The notes below the pieces were generated by a model. It was given only the letters and a program-made list of their open reading frames with translations. It was not told the origin of the DNA and made no database searches. A stretch of DNA of 32,473 nucleotides from Candidatus Poribacteria bacterium (GTDB taxonomy: Bacteria; Poribacteria; WGA-4E; WGA-3G), in NCBI GenBank assembly GCA_022827885.1, contig JAJEIP010000122.1, forward strand, positions 1-32,473. Direction: 5' to 3'. Positions within the stretch are counted from its first letter, which is position 1. Each line of letters opens with the position of its first letter. Below are positions 1 to 7,489 of this stretch, piece after piece. Both the position numbers and the translations under genes were made by a program.

Positions 1-168
1 AGAGTTGACATCTTCCGTTTCGTAACCTTGCCGCCATTGATCTAAGACTTTATTGATTTGAAGGAGTTCTTCAGGCGGCACCTGACCGACCTTGTCAGCG
101 TCCCCACACCCCATAAAACCTATGAGTAAGATGAGTACGCCAATCCCTTTGGCAAAAATCCTGAACAT
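1..168 (-). CDS. Putative lipoprotein with NTF2/SnoaL-like start (partial)
   Basis: The 5' part of a gene that runs off the left edge. The ATG at 168 is preceded by a strong AAGGAGG ribosome site. The N-terminus is a signal peptide ending in a lipobox-like GFMGC, so the protein is probably a lipoprotein anchored in an envelope membrane. The following stretch LDQWRQGYETEDVNS resembles the first helix of NTF2/SnoaL-like domains, which often starts with a W..aYe..D pattern. Only 56 codons are visible, so the family call is weak. It lies 21 bp downstream of the next minus-strand gene and is probably cotranscribed with it. Confidence 0.6.
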   Translation of the reverse strand, partial: MFRIFAKGIGVLILLIGFMGCGDADKVGQVPPEELLQINKVLDQWRQGYETEDVNS

Positions 169-189
169 CGTTAAGTACCCTCCTTAATT

Positions 190-756
190 TTAAAAGGTTT
201 TAACAATACCGAAATAAAGACGTGATGGGGTTGCCCCGACCTCAATCCCCAATTTTTCAATATCCTGTGCATCCTGCTCAATAGATTGAATTAATGTAGT
301 CGCATTGTAAAAATTGGCACCAACATAAGAATCGATGAGACTGTAAACCCAGATACCGATACCCGTATACATAAAAAACGTCCGCAGTTTGTAACGTTGA
401 TTCGCAAATTCGTACTTCGCGAACACGCCTTGATCGTCATTAGGGTACAAACTGGCGTACTCGGCATAGGCATTGTAACGATTCATAAAGGATTGCTGCG
501 CCAACAAGGCACCCACAACAGAACCGCCTATTCCAAGAACAGTGAGACTGCCACGGATATAACCACGGCTATAAAATTGACCCCATCCCGGGAATATAGC
601 AGAGCGTATCATAGCCCCAATCGGTGAAACGAGTTCCTCCTCTTCCACCACGTTGGGGGATTGCTGTTCCGTATCTGTACCGTTTTCAGCCTCCTGTGCA
701 AAACTGGCCTGGAGGCTCAACAACAGGAGCAGGGATGTAATTAGCAAAAATCGCAT
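190..756 (-). CDS. DUF5683-like membrane protein
   Basis: 188 aa. It has a cleavable signal peptide (residues 1-20, ending SFAQ), then an acidic linker, then a segment starting SPIGAMIRSAIFPGWGQFYS followed by hydrophobic stretches at about 68-86 and 127-145. The P-G-x-G-Q-x-Y motif before a membrane helix is characteristic of DUF5683-type proteins of diderm bacteria. The biochemical role is unknown. It sits between the partial lipoprotein and the Ser/Arg-rich exported protein, all on one strand, which suggests an envelope-related group. The family call is from motif recognition only. Confidence 0.7.
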   Translation of the reverse strand: MRFLLITSLLLLLSLQASFAQEAENGTDTEQQSPNVVEEEELVSPIGAMIRSAIFPGWGQFYSRGYIRGSLTVLGIGGSVVGALLAQQSFMNRYNAYAEYASLYPNDDQGVFAKYEFANQRYKLRTFFMYTGIGIWVYSLIDSYVGANFYNATTLIQSIEQDAQDIEKLGIEVGATPSRLYFGIVKTF

Positions 757-821
757 CTGAATATCAAGGCTTTACACACCTAAAAAGCTGCGCAAAGCCT
801 CTGCTACCTCTAATAAACGTA

Positions 822-2444
822 TTAACGTCTCCGTTTCGTCCGTTCCGTCGTCCGACTCCGACTGTCATCGTCATCGCTTCTACTGCTTGAGCTACTACGC
901 GATGAACTCGAACTTGATGTTGTCGGGCGGGTTCGAGACTTTGTGGAAGAAGAAGAAGAGCGGCTTACACTTGAACGTGAGCGTGTCGAACTCGAACTTG
1001 ATGTCGAACTCGAACGACTGATACGAGACCTCTCAGTTGAGCGGCTTACACTTGAACGTGAGCGTGTCGAACTCGAACTTGATGTCGAACTCCTATACTT
1101 TGAACGTGAGTCATTACTCGTCCCAGATGAGAATGACCGGGTCGAAGAAGAGGTCGAACGTCTATAAAGGGGTGTCGTCCGCTGTCTCTCTACCGAACTT
1201 CTGTAACTGCTCACACCCTGTGCTGTCCCACCCGTATAACGTCGCTGCTTGCTAAGTTCGCCAGAGTATGTGCTGCGTCGGACACTACTCCGCTGGAGTG
1301 TTGGGGCAGCGGCACGCGAGCGTTGTTTCTCCGAAATAATTGATTGGCGCGTCATCCGTTCCGTTGTCGCCGGTGTCTGCCTCCGATGGTTTTCAAGCGT
1401 GGTGCGGATGTTTCTCCTAACTGTTGTCCGTTCACCTTGACGACTGTTCGCAGCTAATCGGCTACGACTGTACTGCCGACGCGCTGTTTCATGCTCTGTA
1501 CTCCACCGATTTAAACGCGTCCGTCGCTGATAGACCTTCGGTGTCCCACGATAACGACCATAGTGACCATGATAAGAACCATAATACGGCGAATAACCAC
1601 GGTAGTACGCCCCTGAATGATACCTACGGTAACGTCCAAGATACCCGCCATAATGCGAACGGATTGAAAGATAGTGGTGATCGTAGATCGGATAACTCCA
1701 TCGGAGATAGTAGTCGTAGTCCGTCGCGTAATAGATGGGACCATCGTAAAAATAGAGATAGGTGTAACGGTTCCACGGACGCCAACGGTAAGTCGGTGTA
1801 TACCGCTGAATCACTTTAACCTTCGGTTGTCTCCGATAAGTAGATACTTCGAGATGCTCTACGTCGATCTGTTCGCCACCCTCTGCGACGATATGCAGTT
1901 CCATCCAGCCGTTTTTGACGTGACCCGCCGCAGGAACCTTAATTAATTCAGAACGATTTTTTGCGCGTAGGACGAAGGTGTCCCCGTAGCGTGTCTCCTT
2001 AGCGTTCTCGTCATGATAGCCGCGACGCGTCGCCTCGCGCTGGGTATTACGAATCCAGACGCGTCCCGCGATCGGTTCTTCGTAGTCTTCAATCTCCAGG
2101 CGATGGGGTTCCCCCCGATACCGCACCAAAATTTCAATATACTGTGTCCCTGTTGGAATTTCAAAAAGGTATACCGCGCTGGCGATCGCGAATTCATAAT
2201 TGTTTGCGTCCTCGGCAGTGTTTGCCCAAGCCGTGAGCCGAACACCGTCTTCAAAACGCGGACTCGCAGTAATTGTCGCATTCCCACGTTCTATCCATTC
2301 ATCGACATCATTTGCAACACGGTGCTCCCGACTCAATCGATCCGCGTAATAATCGTAATTCGCAGCGGCAGGCACTAACAACCCAGCAATTGCAAAGCAA
2401 CCGATGAGGCAGACTGCACTTAAAATAGAAATACGGGTCTTCAT
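822..2444 (-). CDS. Exported Ser/Arg-rich repeat protein with Tyr-rich middle
   Basis: 540 aa from the ATG at 2444, chosen because a TAGGAGGAGG ribosome site lies just upstream and a clean signal peptide (about residues 1-28) follows. A longer frame reaches 2507 but has no signal at its start. Three zones are visible: an N-terminal globular part (about 30-215, beta-rich in appearance), a Tyr/Gly/Arg-rich segment (about 220-320, many YxGxY units), and a low-complexity Ser/Arg tail (about 340-540) with RSRSSVSRS blocks ending in a basic ERTKRRR. The tail looks like an RS domain of eukaryotic splicing factors, but the signal peptide places the protein outside the cytoplasm. The tail contains an exact 54-bp duplication at an 81-bp (27-codon) period. 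Function is unknown; an extracellular matrix or surface role is only a guess. Confidence 0.75.
   Translation of the reverse strand: MKTRISILSAVCLIGCFAIAGLLVPAAANYDYYADRLSREHRVANDVDEWIERGNATITASPRFEDGVRLTAWANTAEDANNYEFAIASAVYLFEIPTGTQYIEILVRYRGEPHRLEIEDYEEPIAGRVWIRNTQREATRRGYHDENAKETRYGDTFVLRAKNRSELIKVPAAGHVKNGWMELHIVAEGGEQIDVEHLEVSTYRRQPKVKVIQRYTPTYRWRPWNRYTYLYFYDGPIYYATDYDYYLRWSYPIYDHHYLSIRSHYGGYLGRYRRYHSGAYYRGYSPYYGSYHGHYGRYRGTPKVYQRRTRLNRWSTEHETARRQYSRSRLAANSRQGERTTVRRNIRTTLENHRRQTPATTERMTRQSIISEKQRSRAAAPTLQRSSVRRSTYSGELSKQRRYTGGTAQGVSSYRSSVERQRTTPLYRRSTSSSTRSFSSGTSNDSRSKYRSSTSSSSSTRSRSSVSRSTERSRISRSSSTSSSSSTRSRSSVSRSSSSSTKSRTRPTTSSSSSSRSSSSSRSDDDDSRSRTTERTKRRR
958..1092 (-). repeat. Tandem repeat inside the Ser/Arg-rich gene
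   Basis: Bases 958-1011 recur exactly at 1039-1092, a 54-bp identity at an 81-bp period (27 codons). The period is a multiple of three, so repeat gain or loss keeps the frame. It encodes the SSTSSSSSTRSRSSVSRS block twice. The identity at nucleotide level indicates a recent duplication. Confidence 0.9.
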
Positions 2445-2566
2445 GAGAATCCTCCTCCTATGTTCATGTCCTTGATTCGGCAGTGTCAATAGATTTCTAC
2501 TACCCACCGAGTGCGGTGACGCGTGCGTATCTAAAGTTAGACAGTCTTAGTCAAATTGCCATAAAA

Positions 2567-2596
2567 ATGATACAATTTTCTTTAAGATATTGTCAA
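2567..2596 (-). promoter_or_regulatory. Sigma-70-type promoter for the Ser/Arg-rich gene
   Basis: On the minus strand, TTGACA (2591-2596) is followed after 18 bp by TATCAT (2567-2572). It lies between the end of the flavoprotein-like gene (2614) and the ATG at 2444, so the Ser/Arg-rich gene likely has its own promoter and a leader of about 115 nt rather than depending on the BMC operon. Confidence 0.6.
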
Positions 2597-2613
2597 GCGT
2601 TAATCAACGCTTC

Positions 2614-3360
2614 TCAGCTTTTAGGTATCAGTTCAATACCTCTTTTTTTCGCATGTTCACGGGCAAGTGGTGTGATAATCACCGGGTTTGCATAAACTAA
2701 TTCTCGCACATTCGCATCCAGATTTGAAATAGTCGTTGCGCTAATTAAAGTTTTTTCCACAGTGACACGCGAACCACTCACGCGCGCTATGACCGACTCG
2801 GCAATTTGGGTCATTGGTACCAATTGAACGCCCAATTCGGACAAAGCGTTTACATAATCGTCTGCAAGTTTACTGAAAATAGGACCTATTTTTACGGAAA
2901 CTTCATTCTGATGAAGTGCATCAGCGGCTGCGATAACCTTTTTCCCTTTCGACAGCGCTTCAAATACCAGATAGGTACACGGCGTGTCCACTAACCTTAA
3001 CGCAAGTTTCGCAGCCATCGGATATGAGAAGACAGGGAGTACAATTTGCGGATACGTCTCCACGAAAGTTGTTATATCGCTGAGAGCATTCTCTTGCAAA
3101 ACGTTATCTTCACCAAATGCGGTATAAATCGGTTCGAGGTTTGCAACTTTGGTTGCAAGATCAGACAGAATTATTGTAATTTCCCATCCATTTTGCTGGC
3201 ACGTCTGAAGTTGCTGGATGGGTGCATCCAACGCAAGCTGTGTTGCACTAAAAATAGCGAGCAGTCGTTTTTCGTGTGTGGTTTGCGTAGCGCCTGATGT
3301 TTGCTCTTGCAGGATCCTCTCCACAATTCTCCGAATCTGGTCAATCAGTTCCTGATTCAT
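2614..3360 (-). CDS. BMC-associated flavoprotein-like protein
   Basis: 248 aa. Residues 1-20 form an amphipathic helix of the kind that targets cargo to microcompartments (encapsulation peptide). The central part (about 30-185) fits the Rossmann-like flavoprotein/decarboxylase fold (HFCD type) seen in proteins encoded beside BMC shell genes: an initial beta strand LLAIFSA, a long helix, a WEITIILSD strand, PVFSYPMAAKLALRLVDT, then GKKVIAAADAL. The C-terminus (about 215-248) carries the VITPLAREHAKKRGI pattern shared by several BMC-associated proteins. It lies 32 bp downstream of pduL and is the last gene of the BMC trio. The bound cofactor and reaction are not known from sequence. Confidence 0.65.
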   Translation of the reverse strand: MNQELIDQIRRIVERILQEQTSGATQTTHEKRLLAIFSATQLALDAPIQQLQTCQQNGWEITIILSDLATKVANLEPIYTAFGEDNVLQENALSDITTFVETYPQIVLPVFSYPMAAKLALRLVDTPCTYLVFEALSKGKKVIAAADALHQNEVSVKIGPIFSKLADDYVNALSELGVQLVPMTQIAESVIARVSGSRVTVEKTLISATTISNLDANVRELVYANPVIITPLAREHAKKRGIELIPKS

Positions 3361-3392
3361 ACTGCCTCAAAATATTAGGAACCCGATACGCC

Positions 3393-4106
3393 TCAACCGG
3401 CATCGCGCACGATTTCAACGGGTTCACCGCCTTTTAAACCTGCTGCATTGGAATCGTCGGTATCTAAGTGCATCTGAAGTACATAATCTTCATGAATTTT
3501 GGGACGGACGTTTTCAAAGGTGAGCGCACGCTCGCCACGGAAACGCACTTTTAAAAGGTCGTTCTCGTGAATTCCGAGTGCGTTCGCATCTCCGGGGGTC
3601 ATGTGGATGTGTCGCGTCGCACAAATTGCCCCTTCCTCCAAATAAATGCTTCCCGCGGGACCAACGAGGGTAATCGGATCGGCACCGACGAGGTCCCCTG
3701 AGTCTCGAATAGGCGGATTTAAGCCAAGTCGGATTGCTTCCGTTTGAGCAACTTCAACTTGGGAGTAATCTCGCACCGGACCAAGAATCCGAACCGCTTC
3801 AATAGCACGCATCCGTTTCCCAACGATCGTTAGTGTTTCATTGGCGGCGAAAGCTTCAGGTTGATAGAGGGGAGCGTAGACAGTCAGTTGGTGTCCAGCA
3901 CCGTATAGAATTTCAAGGTGCTCCTGCGTTACATGGGCATGCCGTGCTGAAACACCAACCGGAATTTGCTGCTGTTGTGAGACGATATCACAAGCACGGT
4001 TTCCTGCATCGCAGGTCCGCAAAGCGCAACCGCTACATGCTTGGTCTGTCGTGAGTCTATTAACAACACGCTGGGTAATCAACTCAACAAGGGCACGGTC
4101 TGGCAT
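3393..4106 (-). CDS. pduL: PduL-type phosphate acyltransferase
   Basis: 237 aa. It interconverts acyl-CoA and acyl-phosphate, recycling CoA inside a BMC. Two copies of the PduL beta-barrel half are visible, with the metal-ligand pattern intact: H56 and H58 (SARHAHV), E117 or a neighbour (QVEVAQTEA), H166 and H168 (ATRHIHMTP), and H213 (QMHLDTDD). Residues 1-18 form an amphipathic encapsulation-type helix. Between this helix and the barrel is an unusual Cys-rich linker with C24, C27, C32 and C39. It is encoded between the BMC-H shell gene (80 bp upstream) and the flavoprotein-like gene (32 bp downstream). The PduL call is secure; propionyl versus acetyl preference cannot be read. Confidence 0.93.
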   Translation of the reverse strand: MPDRALVELITQRVVNRLTTDQACSGCALRTCDAGNRACDIVSQQQQIPVGVSARHAHVTQEHLEILYGAGHQLTVYAPLYQPEAFAANETLTIVGKRMRAIEAVRILGPVRDYSQVEVAQTEAIRLGLNPPIRDSGDLVGADPITLVGPAGSIYLEEGAICATRHIHMTPGDANALGIHENDLLKVRFRGERALTFENVRPKIHEDYVLQMHLDTDDSNAAGLKGGEPVEIVRDAG

Positions 4107-4185
4107 CTATGTTCTGCCTTCTTGGTTAGGATATACTGAACGCCATAGAACAAGGCACGTCCAATGAATCCGCGGACTCCCTAAT

Positions 4186-4473
4186 TTAAGATTTTGGCAA
4201 CATAGTTTCGACTTCAGCGTGCGGTCGTGGGATCACATGAACTGAAACCACTTCACCGACGCGCGCCGCCGCCTCGGCACCAACATCCGTTGCAGCTTTT
4301 ACAGCACCAACATCGCCACGAACCATGACAGTCACGTAGCCAGCACCAATTTGCTGATAACCAATAAGATGAACATTTGCCGCTTTCACCATAGCATCGG
4401 CAGCTTCAATGCTCCCAACTAAGCCTCTCGTTTCAACTAAACCCAATGCCTCTCCGGTCATATTAATTCTCAT
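4186..4473 (-). CDS. BMC-H hexameric shell protein (PduA/EutM-like)
   Basis: 95 aa, a single-domain BMC-H protein very close to the PduA/EutM/CsoS1 consensus: [20 protein letters not shown], the edge lysine in AMVKAAN, the pore loop [23 protein letters not shown], and HVIPRPH near the C-terminus. The pore loop has Ala where PduA has Ser, which makes the central pore lining slightly more hydrophobic. The annotated ATG has TAGGAGG only 2 nt upstream, while the conserved family start would be Met5 (4461), 14 nt from the same site; neither spacing is ideal. It is the first gene of the trio. No BMC-P vertex protein or aldehyde dehydrogenase is present nearby. Confidence 0.95.
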   Translation of the reverse strand: MRINMTGEALGLVETRGLVGSIEAADAMVKAANVHLIGYQQIGAGYVTVMVRGDVGAVKAATDVGAEAAARVGEVVSVHVIPRPHAEVETMLPKS

Positions 4474-4617
4474 CGCCTCCTATTGGAAATTAATTCAAGG
4501 ATAAAATCAAGTTTCAACGTGTGAGTCGGACAGTCGCAGTAATTTTCTAATCGCGAATCCGCGGGCAAAAAAAGGGAAGATCAGGCAGAATGCTAAAATT
4601 TTACCCTGACTCCACCC

Positions 4618-5514
4618 TTATAGTATATCACAATTTCTTACTTTTTTCAAGAAAAAACTAAAAATGCGTTCATACGTTTCATGGACATCTATTTCTGCCT
4701 TCTCAACTTCGCCTAATTTTTGGTGCGCGAAGGCACGCCAGAGGTAAACCTGTGTAAGCGCGTTCGGTTCACCTTGCCATGTGCGAATTGTTTCGGTGAA
4801 AAGGTCTACAGCGTTCCTATAATCAGCGTTTGCCGATACTTGGTCTCCCAAGCGGGCATGAATCTGCGCGCGCTTGATATACGCACCCGCGAAACGCTGC
4901 TCCAAACCGATAGCCTGATTCAGGTCTGACAAGGCGAGTCTTAAGCGATCTTCGGCACTTCCGGTGGAAAGCCGTAGGTAGGCATTACCACGGGCGTAAT
5001 AAGCCGCGGCACTCGGTTGCCGTTTAATGACAGTGTTGTAGTCGGCGAACGCGTCTGCAATAGTCCGCTGTTCAAAATAGGTGTGTGCCCGTCTTTGCAT
5101 AACACGAGCGTTCCACCTTTTTTCCAGCGAGGCTGAGTAATCCGCAATAGCCTGTTGCATATCGCCTAACGCTCGATACGCATCGCCGCGACTGGCATAC
5201 GCATCGGCGTGATACCGATTCAGGTCTAACGTTCGGGTGTAATCCGCGATCGCTGCTTTATATTCTCCCGCACGGTAATATGCCAGTCCGCGTTTCACGT
5301 AAGCTTCAGCGTATTTGGGTTCAGTCTCAATAGCACGTGTGAATGCCGCTATTGCGTGTGGAATCTTCCATGTCCTCAACGACACTGTCCCCTCCCGCAC
5401 CTCCGCTTGCGCCTGTGGGTTTGCCCCCTTTATTGCATCCCATGTTACAAAACGAGCCGCGAGAATCATCGTAAGGATCAACACTGGAATCATGATATAA
5501 AGGAGTGGTCGCAT
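4618..5514 (-). CDS. Membrane-anchored TPR protein
   Basis: 298 aa. One N-terminal membrane helix or uncleaved signal (about residues 3-24), then five to six tetratricopeptide repeats (about 38-250) with the usual pattern (AYVKRGLAYYRAGEYKAAIADYTRTL; ADAYASRGDAYRALGDMQQAIADY). TPRs form a helical scaffold for protein-protein contacts, here facing the periplasm. The partner is unknown. It lies downstream of a secreted phosphoesterase on the same strand (30 bp gap) and may be cotranscribed with it. Confidence 0.85.
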   Translation of the reverse strand: MRPLLYIMIPVLILTMILAARFVTWDAIKGANPQAQAEVREGTVSLRTWKIPHAIAAFTRAIETEPKYAEAYVKRGLAYYRAGEYKAAIADYTRTLDLNRYHADAYASRGDAYRALGDMQQAIADYSASLEKRWNARVMQRRAHTYFEQRTIADAFADYNTVIKRQPSAAAYYARGNAYLRLSTGSAEDRLRLALSDLNQAIGLEQRFAGAYIKRAQIHARLGDQVSANADYRNAVDLFTETIRTWQGEPNALTQVYLWRAFAHQKLGEVEKAEIDVHETYERIFSFFLKKVRNCDIL

Positions 5515-5544
5515 GGTGAGTGTCTTTCTGACGAAAATATCCGT

Positions 5545-6543
5545 TTAGTCAGATTTTGGCTTTCGGGTGCCGCTATAGAGGTGATGGATATTTGTACCTA
5601 ACTTCAGGGCATCTACAGACGGATACGTCTCTGCTAAATCAATTTCAATATACGCAGGAATTCCGGGGCGACCGCTGTAGCCTGTCGAAAAAATGAGTTG
5701 GTTTTCACCGAACGTCGCGATACCATCTCTGACATTCCGCCTTGGAAAATAGTGGATCGGGGTATGTCCGACGATAAGGATATTCCCGTGGATGGCTTCA
5801 AGGAAATTTTTAATATGCGTCAAGGTGTATCCACCCCTATAAGTAATCTCTGGACGATGCCAAAGAAGTTCCTCAAGGGTTTTGGGGTTCGGATTCGCCA
5901 GATCGGCAAGGTTCGTGACAAAACGCGCCGGACCCGCATGGATACCAACGAATCCGTTTTTTCCGACGACCACCGTCGGGAGGTTCATCAGAAATTCGTA
6001 ATGTGCGTCCGTCATTCTTTCGATAAAATTGAACTGCTCATAATAGGTACCGAGAGGACTGTCATATAAAGTGCGAATAAAATGTTTCCGGTTCTCTACT
6101 GTCATCCCTTGCCTTTTAAGCATTGCATAAGCGTCTGCAGCAGCGAATTCGTGATTTCCTCGGAGATAGATAAGCCTTTCACCCTTATCGCCGAGTTGTC
6201 TGTGGAGTTCCATAACCCGGTCAATGATAAGCGTATCCCCATACGGGGGGTGTCTCGGTTCATCGGGCTTATAATCAACCGCATCACCGAGTATCAATCC
6301 GTAAACATCTTCGTCCGCTTGAATGCGTTCCACCAGTTTCGTGAGTTGGAGCCATTGGTTAAAATCGTCCCAATGTGCATGTAGATCGGAAACGATATAG
6401 AGAGTGCCGTGATCGGGAAGAACAACGATGTGTCCATCGCGCGTCATTTGGTTAGGGTACTGCGCGAGGCGTTTGGGTTGGGCAGTCGCCGCGGAAGTGA
6501 AACAGATTAAGCAGAGTGCGAGGGCAATGAATGAAATGTTCAT
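5545..6543 (-). CDS. Secreted calcineurin-like metallophosphoesterase (PPP-type)
   Basis: 332 aa with a signal peptide (1-21, ending TAQ). All metal-binding motifs of the calcineurin-like superfamily are visible: D53-x-H55 (YIVSDLHAHW), G86-D87-x-x-D90 (LILGDAVD), G129-N-H-E132 (YLRGNHEF), a later GIHAG, and GHTPIHYF near the C-terminus. The spacing resembles PPP-type Ser/Thr protein phosphatases and bacterial Shewanella-like/ApaH relatives. It probably hydrolyses a phosphoester in the periplasm; the substrate is unknown. It is 10 bp downstream of the peptidase gene, so the two are likely one operon. Confidence 0.88.
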   Translation of the reverse strand: MNISFIALALCLICFTSAATAQPKRLAQYPNQMTRDGHIVVLPDHGTLYIVSDLHAHWDDFNQWLQLTKLVERIQADEDVYGLILGDAVDYKPDEPRHPPYGDTLIIDRVMELHRQLGDKGERLIYLRGNHEFAAADAYAMLKRQGMTVENRKHFIRTLYDSPLGTYYEQFNFIERMTDAHYEFLMNLPTVVVGKNGFVGIHAGPARFVTNLADLANPNPKTLEELLWHRPEITYRGGYTLTHIKNFLEAIHGNILIVGHTPIHYFPRRNVRDGIATFGENQLIFSTGYSGRPGIPAYIEIDLAETYPSVDALKLGTNIHHLYSGTRKPKSD

Positions 6544-6553
6544 AAAGGTAAAA

Positions 6554-7462
6554 TTAAGATCTGAAAAATGGGTCTATAGCGTCTTCTTGCTGCGCGAGTT
6601 TATTCAAGTGCCGGCGTCTCCGATTCCAGCAGACGAGATAGCCGATAAGGGCAAGTCCACCGAAACCGCCCCACAAGACGTAGGAATTAGAAAAAAGAGA
6701 TGCCCATTGATAACGTTCCGTCAGCGATTCACGCCAAAGTATATCATAAGTGGCAAGATCCCATCCAACGACAGTTTCAAAAGCAGTGTTAAAATTGCTG
6801 CCGGCGTGGAGTTCCGCGATGAGCGAAAACAGCACATCCCTCCCTTTAACTTCGACCAACCAACGGACGGTATCCTGGCTTTCGGCATACGCCAAATCCG
6901 CCCCGGCTTGCGTCCGTGGAAAACGCCGCTCCAGTTTTTGAAGCGGTATAATAGATTTAGAAAAAATATGTTTCAGCAATGTTTCGTGGCGACTCGGCAC
7001 CCACTCCTCAGCGAAATAAATTGCGATACCTTCTATGAACCACAGTGGGATTTCCTTGACGGCTTTACGGGTACACTGTCCAAAAAGGACATGTGCAATC
7101 TCGTGACGCAAAACTTGCACCAACTGCAACTTCGCAAGCGCAATATACTTCGGATTTTGGATAACGATACGTCGACTCAACGGGAAGGCGCATCCAACCG
7201 CCCAATCCTGAATCGGCGCGTGAACCGAATTTTGAAACTCCTTTTGCGTGTCGCACACCCAGATGTCGATCATTCCGGGTGACATGCGGCTGGTCAACTG
7301 CGGCAATTCAGCGTAAAAATCCTCCGCAACCTGAAGAATTGACACAGGATCCGCTGTTCCCTTTTGGTAGTAGACTCGGAAGTGCGGACTCTCTATGGAC
7401 TCCCAAGCTGCCGAAGCAGAAAATATAGGCAACAGGAATAGGAGGAAAATAAGATTTTTCAT
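6554..7462 (-). CDS. Membrane-bound gluzincin peptidase (peptidase MA-like)
   Basis: 302 aa from the ATG at 7462. The zinc motif is H120-E-I-A-H124 (LRHEIAHVLF), with a downstream glutamate at E144 in WFIEGIAIYFAE, the gluzincin arrangement typical of peptidase MA-like families. A signal peptide (1-18) is followed by the catalytic domain, and a C-terminal membrane helix (about 264-283) precedes a basic RRRR stretch, so the protease is probably periplasmic and anchored in the inner membrane. A GTG at 7489, directly after the serpin stop codon, would add nine residues before the signal; neither start has a strong ribosome site. The close link to a serpin gene is suggestive, but serpins inhibit serine or cysteine proteases, not zinc peptidases. 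Confidence 0.82.
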   Translation of the reverse strand: MKNLIFLLFLLPIFSASAAWESIESPHFRVYYQKGTADPVSILQVAEDFYAELPQLTSRMSPGMIDIWVCDTQKEFQNSVHAPIQDWAVGCAFPLSRRIVIQNPKYIALAKLQLVQVLRHEIAHVLFGQCTRKAVKEIPLWFIEGIAIYFAEEWVPSRHETLLKHIFSKSIIPLQKLERRFPRTQAGADLAYAESQDTVRWLVEVKGRDVLFSLIAELHAGSNFNTAFETVVGWDLATYDILWRESLTERYQWASLFSNSYVLWGGFGGLALIGYLVCWNRRRRHLNKLAQQEDAIDPFFRS

Positions 7463-7489
7463 ATATATCCAGCACCATACAGATCCCAC

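Noticed and set aside
958-1092. CRISPR-like repeats
   Set aside because: Only two units, in frame inside a coding gene, with no unique spacers of regular length and no cas genes.
943-1167. Glu/Arg-rich open frame on the plus strand
   Set aside because: It is the antisense of the Ser/Arg repeat tail; the composition follows from the codon bias of the real gene, and no ribosome site is present.
6428-7282. Long plus-strand frame of 284 codons
   Set aside because: It covers parts of two well-supported minus-strand genes (phosphoesterase and peptidase), has no domain and cannot be real alongside them.
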